A stretch of 64,000 nucleotides of DNA, taken from assembly GCA_942492935.1 (NCBI GenBank), contig OW818654.1, positions 3,658,001 to 3,722,000 on the forward strand. The letters run 5' to 3'. Position numbers and translations under genes: made by a program. This document shows positions 27,271-35,771 of the stretch, piece by piece (the first letter of the stretch is position 1; every line of letters begins with the position of its first letter). The notes beneath the pieces are model-generated. The model worked only from the letters and a program-made list of their open reading frames with translations. It was not told where the DNA came from and did no database searches. The stretch comes from JANJUO01 sp942492935 (GTDB taxonomy: Bacteria > Bacteroidota > Ignavibacteria > Kapaibacteriales > UBA2268).

Positions 27271-27900
27271 TTACTTATGATATCTTGATTTAATTAATAA
27301 TTGAAAATAATCTCTAATTTCAATTTTTGTTACGTTTTCAATTGGATTTAAATAATCTATATTCTCGTCATCAATGTCATCAATAAATATTATACTTTTT
27401 TCAAATAATTTAGTTGAAAATCCAGCTACATTTTTATTGCCAAGTTCTATCAAATTTGATAAATCATACTTTTTAGTATAAATATATAAATCATAATAAT
27501 CTCTTAATTTTGCTCTAAGAAAAACAGTAAGAATTTTCATAGATATTATTGTATCTATATGAGCAAGTTTCGTATTTCCAATAAGCAATTCATAATTATC
27601 AAGCAATGAATTATTTTGATAACAAAATGTTACTTTTACATTATCTAATAATAATTCAATTTGATTTTTACTTATTGTCATAGTTTTTATACTTGCAAAA
27701 TTTTCATTCAAGACAATAATAATTTGATTAATATCAATATCTTTATTTGAAAAAAAATCTAAATCCTCAGAAAGACGATGATTGAGATACAATGCTAAAC
27801 CAGTTCCACCTACCAATACAAAATCTTGCATCATTGGCAAATCAGATAGAATAGTCAGCACTTTGGCTGTATTTTCACTTAAGGAGTTTAAGTTTCTCAT
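27271..27900 (-). CDS. AbiEii-type nucleotidyltransferase toxin
   Basis: A 209-residue protein of the AbiEii/AbiGii toxin family. Members of this nucleotidyltransferase fold act as toxins of type IV-like toxin-antitoxin or abortive-infection systems, some by modifying tRNA 3' ends. The catalytic signature VGGTGLALYLNHRLSEDLDF (residues about 29-48) has the GG(T/S) loop and the DxD-like D-L-D metal site. It overlaps the upstream small gene by 26 bases, the usual coupled order of antitoxin then toxin. The target and whether it is active are unknown. Confidence 0.8.
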   Translation of the reverse strand: MRNLNSLSENTAKVLTILSDLPMMQDFVLVGGTGLALYLNHRLSEDLDFFSNKDIDINQIIIVLNENFASIKTMTISKNQIELLLDNVKVTFCYQNNSLLDNYELLIGNTKLAHIDTIISMKILTVFLRAKLRDYYDLYIYTKKYDLSNLIELGNKNVAGFSTKLFEKSIIFIDDIDDENIDYLNPIENVTKIEIRDYFQLLIKSRYHK

Positions 27901-28204
27901 ATCTCGAATTTTCTTTTGCTATTTCTTTTAAATAAATTTCAGGTTCGTTTATATCAAACCATATCATTGCAAAGTAATAATTTAATCCGTAATGTCTTTC
28001 ATCTGGTACAAGTTTCTTATTCCAAACATCTTTTATCAATTCAAATTCAAACATCTTAAACAGTTCTATAATATCATCAACTTCACCATAAAGTAAACAA
28101 TGCTCTATCAAAAGTTTATCGCCCAAATAATCTGTAATTACAGTATTATATGACCAAAATAACCCTTTATTTTTTAAAGAACTATATAATTCGTATTTAT
28201 CCAT
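27875..28204 (-). CDS. Probable antitoxin partner of the AbiEii toxin
   Basis: A 109-residue cytosolic protein upstream of and overlapping the AbiEii gene. The sequence (LFWSYNTVITDYLGDKLLIEHCLLYGEVDDIIELFKMF, split here by position about 15-52) resembles a small family often found beside AbiEii toxins, and differs from the classical AbiEi transcriptional antitoxin. It has no recognisable helix-turn-helix. Assignment as antitoxin rests on position and overlap, plus a recalled family resemblance that was not verified. Confidence 0.6.
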   Translation of the reverse strand: MDKYELYSSLKNKGLFWSYNTVITDYLGDKLLIEHCLLYGEVDDIIELFKMFEFELIKDVWNKKLVPDERHYGLNYYFAMIWFDINEPEIYLKEIAKENSRYEKLKLLK

Positions 28205-28228
28205 AAAAACAGATTTAATAATTAATTT

Positions 28229-30601
28229 CTACCAACCATTAGATGAAATAGTCCACCAATTTGAACCATCAGAAACAATCGAAATTATTTTTCCATCACA
28301 ACTTGAATAACATGGTTTAGAATTATCACCATCAATTGTTTCTGTGCCGTTTGCTTGAATTGTAAATCCACCTCCACCTCCTATTTTTTTGATTACAAAA
28401 ACTTTGCCAGTTTTTCCAATTGCCGTTGGTAATGTAATTGTTTTGTTAGCAGCATTCATTAAAATAACATGATCTGAAGTTGTAGCTGTATAATCAGCTG
28501 TAACTGTAGTTACGGCTAAAATATTTTGTTCAGTTACAGTTCCCCAACTCAAGCCACCACTACCATTATTTTTTAGATATGTATCAGAGCCACCTGTAGT
28601 GTTAGGTAATGTAAATTGAACATTGTCTGCCAAAGAGGTAGGAGCTTTAATAGCAACATAGTTTGAGCCAGCACCAGACGGTTCATAAAATCTAATTTCT
28701 TTTGCTGAATTATCTGTATTTTTAATTTCAATATTTGATGTCAATAATGAACCAATTTCATTCCAACTTGTTCCATTTGTCAATTTTACGGTTTTACTAT
28801 TATTATCATAATACATATAACCTTCATCCGAAACTTGTACAGGAGCAGATGGTTGCGGGGTAAGTTGTAATGCTTTTGGGTCAATTGTTCCAGTAACTAC
28901 TAAATCACCATCTATCAAAACATCACCACCAGCAATATGAACAATTAATGAATCTGCAACAGTACCAGTATAACCAATACCAATTTTTGTACCATAATTG
29001 AATAAAGTATTATTCACTACCCAATTAGTTCCATCATGACGCAAAGTCTGGTTAACTGTTCCGGTTGGTAAAGAGCCAGAAATTGAAGTCCAACTCAAAA
29101 TTCCATCTCCATCAGTAGTCAAGACTTGATTAGCTGTTCCATCATCTACTGGCAAAATAAAATCATAAGGTGCACCAAGAGACACTGGAGCTTTCAAAGC
29201 AACATATTCTGACCCATTTGCAATATCTTCATAAAATCGAATTTCATTTGCAACCGAACTATTTAGAATTTCAAGATGATTGGTAATTTTAGTTAAACCA
29301 AACAAAGACTTATTACCATAAATACTTTGAGGACCTTGATTCATTACAAAATCAGCATTTGCTCCTACTTCACGAATAGTGTAAACTCTATCAGCTGTGA
29401 GAGCATTGGTTATTATATTTGAAAAATAAGCTGTACCATCCCACAATTTTAATGTACCAACATTAGCAGTAGTTCCACCAAGGGTTAATTCTGCATTTGA
29501 GGATAAAATCAAGCTATTAGGTTCATAAGAATCACCATCCCAGTAAACAGTTGAATTTGCTACTGTTCCAGCAGTAATACCAGTTATATTAGATGCAATA
29601 GTTATAGAACCAGCATTATTTGTAATACTCATACCTGTACCTGCAGTTAAATATCCAACAACAGGTGAATTTCCGGTAGAACCAATTAAAATTTGTCCAT
29701 CACCTAATGCTCCTGATTCTACAATTGCTCCACCAGAAGATATCATTATTCTATTATTATTTAATGCAGTAGATGAATTAGTTCCACCTTGAGAGATATT
29801 TAAAGTTCCTGTAATTTTTGATGAAGGTAAATTTGGAATATCATTTGCAACTAAACTTCTAAAGGAAGGTGTGTTTGTGCCGCCATCAGGAGAAGCAAAT
29901 ACTAAATTTGGTGCCTTAGATAACCAAGTTGCAGTTAAAGTACCACTTGTAGTAACGGGTGAACCAGAAATAGAAAATTCAGTATTGGGTAAATCAAGTC
30001 CAACAGAAGTAACAGTTCCTGCAACATTTCCCCAACTTGGAGCATTACCAAAACCATTAGATTGAAGAACATATCCAGCAGTACCAGGTGTTAAAACTAC
30101 CCAATCAGTACCATTATAATACATCAAATCGCCAGTTGCATTTCCAGGTAAATTTATTTTAGCACCATTAACAGCATTGTTTGCAATGGTTAAAGAGCCA
30201 GTATTGCTAATAGTTGCATCTCCGGTCATTGATACACCCGCAGCAATACCATTGATATCTCCAACTAATATGTAACCATTTGCAAGTGGTAGGTTATTAC
30301 TGGTTGAAAACGCAGTCCAATATGGAGTAGAAGGAGTTCCTGAATTATACTCAAATCTACTATTTGTTGTATTATAAATCAGTAATCCTGTTGCTGGAGA
30401 ACTAATATTATTTCTTTCTGTGGTGGACAATCTTGTAATCAAAAGTCCTTTATTATTAGAAAATAATTCTAATATTGATGAGGCATCAGGATTGGTTGTA
30501 CCAATTCCAACATTTTCTTGAGAAAATAAAGCATTGAAATTTACTAATACAAATAAAATTGTTAGTGCAAGGAGCGAATTAGCAAATAAACATCTATTCA
30601 T
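28229..30601 (-). CDS. Secreted tail-fibre-like repeat protein
   Basis: 790 residues with a signal peptide (SLLALTILFVLVNFNALFSQ). The N-terminal module ENVGIGTTNPDASSILELFS, then KGLLITRLSTTERNNISSPA, is common in secreted Bacteroidota-type proteins. It is followed by glycine/serine/threonine-rich repeats such as NISQGGTNSSTALNNNRIMI and two EIRFYE..AxGSxYVAxKAP segments. The last 100 residues (TADYTATTSDHVILMNAANK and TITLPTAIGKTGKVFVIKKI) match the end of the protein at 31233-34490, so the two are paralogues. No peptidase S74 chaperone or type IX tail is visible. AGGA lies eight bases before the ATG. Probably surface-exposed; function unknown. Confidence 0.75.
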   Translation of the reverse strand: MNRCLFANSLLALTILFVLVNFNALFSQENVGIGTTNPDASSILELFSNNKGLLITRLSTTERNNISSPATGLLIYNTTNSRFEYNSGTPSTPYWTAFSTSNNLPLANGYILVGDINGIAAGVSMTGDATISNTGSLTIANNAVNGAKINLPGNATGDLMYYNGTDWVVLTPGTAGYVLQSNGFGNAPSWGNVAGTVTSVGLDLPNTEFSISGSPVTTSGTLTATWLSKAPNLVFASPDGGTNTPSFRSLVANDIPNLPSSKITGTLNISQGGTNSSTALNNNRIMISSGGAIVESGALGDGQILIGSTGNSPVVGYLTAGTGMSITNNAGSITIASNITGITAGTVANSTVYWDGDSYEPNSLILSSNAELTLGGTTANVGTLKLWDGTAYFSNIITNALTADRVYTIREVGANADFVMNQGPQSIYGNKSLFGLTKITNHLEILNSSVANEIRFYEDIANGSEYVALKAPVSLGAPYDFILPVDDGTANQVLTTDGDGILSWTSISGSLPTGTVNQTLRHDGTNWVVNNTLFNYGTKIGIGYTGTVADSLIVHIAGGDVLIDGDLVVTGTIDPKALQLTPQPSAPVQVSDEGYMYYDNNSKTVKLTNGTSWNEIGSLLTSNIEIKNTDNSAKEIRFYEPSGAGSNYVAIKAPTSLADNVQFTLPNTTGGSDTYLKNNGSGGLSWGTVTEQNILAVTTVTADYTATTSDHVILMNAANKTITLPTAIGKTGKVFVIKKIGGGGGFTIQANGTETIDGDNSKPCYSSCDGKIISIVSDGSNWWTISSNGW

Positions 30602-30626
30602 AAAATTATCCTAAATTATTTCAAAG

Positions 30627-30634
30627 CAAAAATA
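30627..30634 (-). promoter_or_regulatory. Putative -7 box for the 30601 gene
   Basis: TATTTTTG on the minus strand, 26 bases upstream of the start codon. No convincing TTG at the expected distance. Confidence 0.4.
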
Positions 30635-30838
30635 AGCATAATTTGTTAATTTATTGTGAATACAATAACAGATTTTTTTCAATAAAAAAAATTATTAACA
30701 TTTTCCACTTATTAGAAAAAAAATCTAAATATACAATTATCCTAAATTAATAAGTTACAAAAATAAAAAAAAATGTTAATATAATGTGATTATAAGAACA
30801 ATTTTTTTTAAAAATTTAAAAATATTTTTAATCAGGGC

Positions 30839-31216
30839 TTATTCCCCTATTTCAATATTACTCTCATTGTTGATAATACTATAATTTATAACATTTTTGA
30901 ATACTATTGTTCTGCTTAAATCATCGTTGAATATAATTCCCCTATTAATCAAATTTTCTGTTGTTTGAAAAATTGTTGATTCTGTAATAATGATAGTACC
31001 ACTTTCATTAATATAATCACCACCTTCATTTCTAACTTCAGATTGTTCTTTAATAGTAATCAATCCATCATTGTCATTTTTGAAATCAATATCAATCATC
31101 TTTACTTTAACAGCACTATTAAAAGAAATTTTTGCACCTTTATTAGTAAAAGTCTGACTTGTTAAATTATAACTAAAAAATGATGTAAATAGGAGGAGTA
31201 AAAAAAATAATTTCAT
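30839..31216 (-). CDS. Small secreted beta-rich protein
   Basis: 125 residues with a clear signal peptide (LFFLLLLFTSFFSYNLTSQ). The rest is a run of short alternating strands (VRNEGGDYINESGTIIITES, NLINRGIIFNDD) like those at the C-terminus of the giant protein (NAGTIFNDN). It starts 16 bases after the stop of the 1,085-residue paralogue, so it is likely co-transcribed with it. No known domain recognised. Confidence 0.65.
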   Translation of the reverse strand: MKLFFLLLLFTSFFSYNLTSQTFTNKGAKISFNSAVKVKMIDIDFKNDNDGLITIKEQSEVRNEGGDYINESGTIIITESTIFQTTENLINRGIIFNDDLSRTIVFKNVINYSIINNESNIEIGE

Positions 31217-31232
31217 AATTCGACCTTTTAAG

Positions 31233-34200
31233 TTATTGATTGGATCTTCTTGTTGAAATCACATACCATTTACTTACACCATCGCTAACCATTACTGCAC
31301 CCGAAAAATCTGCATTACCATTACCATATTTAAGCGTCATTGTGCTTAATAATGTTTCAACAGAAATTTTATCAGAACCTGTAGTGCCTAAATATGCTTG
31401 AGCAGTAACTGCTGTAGCGATTACAACATAATAAACTTTACCAGCGTTTGCAGCTGCACTCGGCAATGTAACAGTTTTATTATTAGTTGAAATAATAATA
31501 AAAGCATCTGTTGAAGTAGCCGTATAATCTTGATTTACTTCAGTTACGATTACATTAACATAACTACCCCCAAATGATTTAGCACTAATCCATTGCAAAT
31601 TACTATTGTTGCCACTCATATCTCCTGCTAACACACCCATATTATCGGAACCATTATAGCTTGCTAATGTATTATTTGGCGGTAAAGTATAAACATGGTC
31701 GTTATTTTGTGATTGTGCTTTGAATGCAGTAATATTTTGGCCAAAACCACTTGGCTCTTGGAATCTTAACTCAGCAGCATTATTGTTGCTATTCAATATA
31801 CTTAAATTTCCATCAGTAGAAAGTCTCATTCTTTCAATATTATTAGTTCTGAAAGCTAAATCTTGTCCATCAGTAGTACCAACAAAATTTGTAGATGAGT
31901 TAGTACCTGAGTTGCCAGTTACACCCCAACTTAAAGCCGTAGCACTTGCCCAATTAGGTGAACCTCCAGTATTTCCAACAAGGACTTGACCTGTTGTACC
32001 TGCCGCAGTATAAACTAATTGGTCGCCAGTAGTATTACCATAAGCAACACCAAATGGAGTTTGAGTAGTTGAGCCAGTACCACCTTTTGAAACCGGTAAT
32101 GTGCCAGAAACTTCTGCAGTTGCTAATTCAACTGTTCCATCAGTTGAACCAGTTCCAATAAAAGCATTAGATTGTACTATTCCTGTGCCATCTAAAAGAA
32201 TAGAAGCACCTGTACTGACAGTCATATCTGCTGCAGTATTTGTACCAGTTGTAATTGAACTGAAGGGTACGCTACCAACAGTAGATGCTTCCCAAGATAA
32301 ATTGCCAGAACCATTATTTTTCAAATATGTATTTGCACCGCCTTGTGCAGGAGGAAATACATAGTTTATGTCTGCAGATTGAGTAGCATCAGAAACAAAT
32401 GTTGATTTAAAATCTGTTGCATTAAGAGTTGAAATTCCATCATAAACATTCAATCCATCTTTTACAGTAGTTACTCCAGAAGTTGCTGAAATAGAAATTC
32501 TTTCAGTTGCAGTTGTTCTTATAGACAAATCAACGTTATCACTTGTACCTATATAATTTGTTGTAGAATTTGTACCCGAATTACCCGTTAATCCCCAAAA
32601 TGTAGGATTTGACCAAATAGGATTATTTGAAACATCAATTGTTAAGTATTGACCAGTTGTACCACCAGTAGGCAAACCACCACCACTAGTTGAACCGATT
32701 GTTACCCAAGCAAGACCGTTCCAATATTGATAATCATTTTGAGTTTCATCAAAATAATATTGACCTATTGTTGGATTAATTGGTGGTTCATCAGTTGGAG
32801 TTAATGAGATAGAGCCACGTATAGTTAAAATACTGTCTGCTGAATTCCACTTAAATTTATCATCACCACCAATTGTATTTGCATCTGCCCAAATTGTAAT
32901 ATTACCAGCTGTATTTGTTATGCCAGTCATAGCACTTGTGCCATTACCTTTTACCATTCCTGTTAATGAAGTAGCGCCAGTACCACCATTAGCCACAGGC
33001 AATGTTCCAGTTAAATTTGCGGCATCAATTGTTGTTGCTTCCCACTCACCAGATGTACTATTGAATGTTAATACTTGATTATTAGTTGGCGCTGTATTGG
33101 ATATTGATGTACCTTGAATTTTCGTAACTGTTAATAAACCTGCATTTGATATTGTTCCATCACCTGTGATTGTCTGTGCAGTTGCAACATCTGTATCACT
33201 ACCAATCCATAATTGACCATTATTTAATGTAGGCAAACCACCACCAGTTGAACCAATTGTTACCCAAGCCGAACCATTCCAATAAACATAATCATTAGTT
33301 GTAGTATTAAAGTAGAACTGACCAACTGTAGGTGTTGATGGTGCAGTTGTTGTTGGTGTTAATGTTACCGAACCATTTACTGTTAAAATATTATTTGTAG
33401 CATCCCACGCAAAATCATTATCGCCACCAATTGTATTTGCATCTGCCCAAATTGTAATATTACCAGCTGTGTTTGTTATGCCAGTCATAGCACTTGTACC
33501 ATTACCTTTTACCATTCCTGTTAATGAATTAGCGCCAGTACCACCATTAGCCACAGGCAATGTTCCCGTTAAATTAGCGGCATCAATTGTTGTTGCTTCC
33601 CACTCACCAGAAGTATTATTGAATGATAATACTTGATTATTAGTTGGTGCTGTATTATTTATAGTTACTCCATTTATACCAGTTACTGTTAACACACCTA
33701 AGTTTGATATTGTTCCATCGCCGGAAATTAATCTTGGTGTTGCAGCATCAGCATCACTACCTATCCATATATATGCATCTGATAAAGTTGGAAGTGGTGT
33801 ATTTTGCCAAACAGGAACGCCAGAGCTATTAACAACTAATACTTGTCCAGAAGTACCAGCACCTGTATTAGTATAACCGTCACCAGTTGTGTTGCCAATA
33901 ACAACACTATTAGCAGTTGGTGCAGTATTTAAACCAGTACCACCATACAAAACACTTAATGTTCCAGATGAAATTGTAGAAGCGTCAATACTTGATATAT
34001 CACCAGCTACTATTTTTCTGAATGTTGGAGTACCACTTGCTCCATTAGGAGAAGCGAAAACTAAATTTGCGTTTTGACTATTCCAAGCACCAGTAATTGT
34101 AGCAGTATTTGAAGCAATACTAATATTAAATGTGCCATAATCTAAAGTTAATCCAATATTAGATACATAGGCTTCAGAATATACATTTCTCCATTCGTTA

Positions 34201-34490
34201 TTAAGTGGATTGTTAGGGTCAACATAATAATACCAAATACCAGCAGCAGAACCAATAACTTCATCAGTTTGGATTACCATTAATCCAGCAGCAGGAGAAG
34301 TAATTGCTTCTCTTTGTGCTTTTGTCATACGAGGCATTAAAAATCCACGTACTGTAGATTTTAATTCCAGAATTGAACTTCCATCAGGTGTGAAATCTGG
34401 TCCGTCAGTTATACCTACACTTTGACCATACATTTCTATAGACAAAAAAATGGTTAAATACAAAATAATGTATTTTAAAATTTTAGTCAT
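31233..34490 (-). CDS. Secreted tail-fibre-like repeat protein with internal duplication
   Basis: 1,085 residues from the ATG at 34490, chosen because AGGA lies six bases upstream and it opens the signal peptide TKILKYIILYLTIFLSIEMY. An upstream in-frame start at 34523 has no such support. After the N-terminal SVGITDGPDFTPDGSSILEL and GFLMPRMTKAQREAITSPAA comes a 186-residue unit repeated in tandem (QVLSFNNTSGEWEATTIDAA, then GTLPVANGGTGANSLTGMVK). The C-terminal DYTATSTDAFIII and TVTLPSAAANAGKVYYV parallels the paralogue at 28229. Probably a cell-surface or extracellular structural protein. Confidence 0.75.
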   Translation of the reverse strand: MTKILKYIILYLTIFLSIEMYGQSVGITDGPDFTPDGSSILELKSTVRGFLMPRMTKAQREAITSPAAGLMVIQTDEVIGSAAGIWYYYVDPNNPLNNEWRNVYSEAYVSNIGLTLDYGTFNISIASNTATITGAWNSQNANLVFASPNGASGTPTFRKIVAGDISSIDASTISSGTLSVLYGGTGLNTAPTANSVVIGNTTGDGYTNTGAGTSGQVLVVNSSGVPVWQNTPLPTLSDAYIWIGSDADAATPRLISGDGTISNLGVLTVTGINGVTINNTAPTNNQVLSFNNTSGEWEATTIDAANLTGTLPVANGGTGANSLTGMVKGNGTSAMTGITNTAGNITIWADANTIGGDNDFAWDATNNILTVNGSVTLTPTTTAPSTPTVGQFYFNTTTNDYVYWNGSAWVTIGSTGGGLPTLNNGQLWIGSDTDVATAQTITGDGTISNAGLLTVTKIQGTSISNTAPTNNQVLTFNSTSGEWEATTIDAANLTGTLPVANGGTGATSLTGMVKGNGTSAMTGITNTAGNITIWADANTIGGDDKFKWNSADSILTIRGSISLTPTDEPPINPTIGQYYFDETQNDYQYWNGLAWVTIGSTSGGGLPTGGTTGQYLTIDVSNNPIWSNPTFWGLTGNSGTNSTTNYIGTSDNVDLSIRTTATERISISATSGVTTVKDGLNVYDGISTLNATDFKSTFVSDATQSADINYVFPPAQGGANTYLKNNGSGNLSWEASTVGSVPFSSITTGTNTAADMTVSTGASILLDGTGIVQSNAFIGTGSTDGTVELATAEVSGTLPVSKGGTGSTTQTPFGVAYGNTTGDQLVYTAAGTTGQVLVGNTGGSPNWASATALSWGVTGNSGTNSSTNFVGTTDGQDLAFRTNNIERMRLSTDGNLSILNSNNNAAELRFQEPSGFGQNITAFKAQSQNNDHVYTLPPNNTLASYNGSDNMGVLAGDMSGNNSNLQWISAKSFGGSYVNVIVTEVNQDYTATSTDAFIIISTNNKTVTLPSAAANAGKVYYVVIATAVTAQAYLGTTGSDKISVETLLSTMTLKYGNGNADFSGAVMVSDGVSKWYVISTRRSNQ
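32863..33663 (-). repeat. Tandem duplication inside the fibre-like gene (558 bp period)
   Basis: Plus-strand 32863-33105 and 33421-33663 are about 95% identical by eye at an offset of 558 bases (186 codons). The sequence between copies is more diverged. The frame is kept. This indicates a recent duplication or gene conversion within the coding sequence. Confidence 0.8.
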
Positions 34491-34524
34491 ATTCAATCCT
34501 AAAATATAATTTTTCAACAACATA

Positions 34525-34532
34525 CAAATTTA
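34525..34532 (-). promoter_or_regulatory. Putative -7 box for the 34490 gene
   Basis: TAAATTTG on the minus strand, matching TAnnTTTG, 34 bases upstream of the preferred start at 34490. It also overlaps the alternative start codon at 34523-34525, which further disfavours that start. Confidence 0.4.
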
Positions 34533-34630
34533 CAATATAAAAAACAAAAAAATATTAAGTATTTTTACTTAATTATGAAAATTAACACAAATTAATTAAA
34601 TTATTCTTTATACTTTTCAAATTAATTTTT

Positions 34631-34638
34631 TATTTTTG
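34631..34638 (+). promoter_or_regulatory. Putative -7 box immediately before the glycosyltransferase
   Basis: TATTTTTG ends only four bases before the ATG at 34643. If it is used, the transcript would be leaderless or nearly so. No -33 element is clear, so this may be chance in AT-rich sequence. Confidence 0.3.
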
Positions 34639-34642
34639 TAAA

Positions 34643-35578
34643 ATGAAAAAAAGCATTGACATAGTAATAATAACTTATAATTGCAAAGATTATACAATTA
34701 ATTGTATAAAATCTATTTACGAAAATAATTCAGAAATAATTGCAAATATTATAATTGTTGATAACAATTCAGATGACGACAGTATTTCTTATATTTCAAA
34801 GAATTATCCCAATATTAAAATTATTAAAAATTCTGAAAATTTTGGCTATGCCAAAGCTGTGAATATAGGTTTCATGCATACCCAAAGTGAGATTGTGATT
34901 TTTTCTAATGCAGATGTAATATACAAACCAAATTCAATCACTAATTTGATTGATACTTTCAATGATGACGCATTAATTGGAGTTGCTGGACCACAGCAGT
35001 ACTATCCCAATGGCAAACCACAATATTCTTGGGGTGAAACTGCAAGTATCAAATATGGTTTAAAACAAATATTTTTTATTCCTTCAATAGAAAGATATTT
35101 TTACAACAAATTCACAAGAAAAAATAATAAAGTAATTGATGTAAGTTATGCTGATGGTGCTGTATTAGCAATTAGAAGAGAAGTTTTTATTGAATTGAAT
35201 GGTTTTGATGAAGATTATTTTTTTTATTCAGAAGAAGCAGATTTTTGCTTTAGAGCAATTAATTCTGGTAAAAGGGTTGTGAATAATCCAAAATCGGAAA
35301 TAATTCATTATAGAGGAGTTTCTTCTGCTGGGCAAGGAACATCTGAAAAGTCAATCAGTATGCTAATCAATTCAATCAATTTGTTTTGCCAAAAACACTT
35401 ATCGCCATTTGAAACAAATCTGTATTTTAAATTTTTGAATTTATATTACAAGGAAGTTAATTTTTTTGTAACAATTTTTTCTTTAATTTTCAGCAAAGAT
35501 AAATATAAAATTAAAAGTGAAGTAATTAAAACACATTTAAAAGTAATTTCAGAGTTAAATATAAAAAATGGCATATAA
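34643..35578 (+). CDS. Family 2 glycosyltransferase (rhamnosyltransferase-like)
   Basis: Transfers a sugar from a nucleotide donor to a cell-envelope or exopolysaccharide acceptor at the cytoplasmic membrane face. The 311-residue GT-A fold opens directly at strand 1 (IDIVIITYNCKDYTINCIKS), then VDNNSDDDS, the NFGYAKAVNIGF helix and the metal site FSNADV. The acceptor side has YADGAVLAIRREVF and FDEDYFFYSEEADFCFRA, typical of WbbL-type enzymes. It overlaps the ferredoxin gene by 11 bases and starts a three-gene plus-strand operon. Sugar and acceptor are unknown. Confidence 0.88.
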   Translation: MKKSIDIVIITYNCKDYTINCIKSIYENNSEIIANIIIVDNNSDDDSISYISKNYPNIKIIKNSENFGYAKAVNIGFMHTQSEIVIFSNADVIYKPNSITNLIDTFNDDALIGVAGPQQYYPNGKPQYSWGETASIKYGLKQIFFIPSIERYFYNKFTRKNNKVIDVSYADGAVLAIRREVFIELNGFDEDYFFYSEEADFCFRAINSGKRVVNNPKSEIIHYRGVSSAGQGTSEKSISMLINSINLFCQKHLSPFETNLYFKFLNLYYKEVNFFVTIFSLIFSKDKYKIKSEVIKTHLKVISELNIKNGI

Positions 35579-35768
35579 AATCAACAAAGATTGTATTATT
35601 TGTGGTAAATGTGAAATGCTTTGCCCTGTTGGTGCAATTTATTTGGGTGAAGATATTTTTGAAATTAATAAAAGAAAGTGTGTTGAATGTAAAACATACT
35701 TCGACGAACCTCAATGCGTTGCTGTTTGTCCCGTAAATGTAATTTTCAAGATTATAAAAGTGAATTAA
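35568..35768 (+). CDS. 2[4Fe-4S] ferredoxin, YfhL/Alvin type
   Basis: A 66-residue electron carrier. Cluster I cysteines are C9, C12, C15 and C19-P. Cluster II has C38, C41, C50 and C54-P with eight residues between the second and third cysteines, the extended spacing of Allochromatium-type low-potential ferredoxins. It overlaps the glycosyltransferase by 11 bases and lies three bases before the amidohydrolase. Neither neighbour is an obvious redox partner. Confidence 0.92.
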   Translation: MAYKINKDCIICGKCEMLCPVGAIYLGEDIFEINKRKCVECKTYFDEPQCVAVCPVNVIFKIIKVN

Positions 35769-35771
35769 TTT

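Noticed and set aside
28229..34490. Prophage tail-fibre region
   Set aside because: The genes have secretion signal peptides and no phage structural, portal, terminase or lysis genes are nearby; the repeats are of the type found in secreted Bacteroidota proteins.
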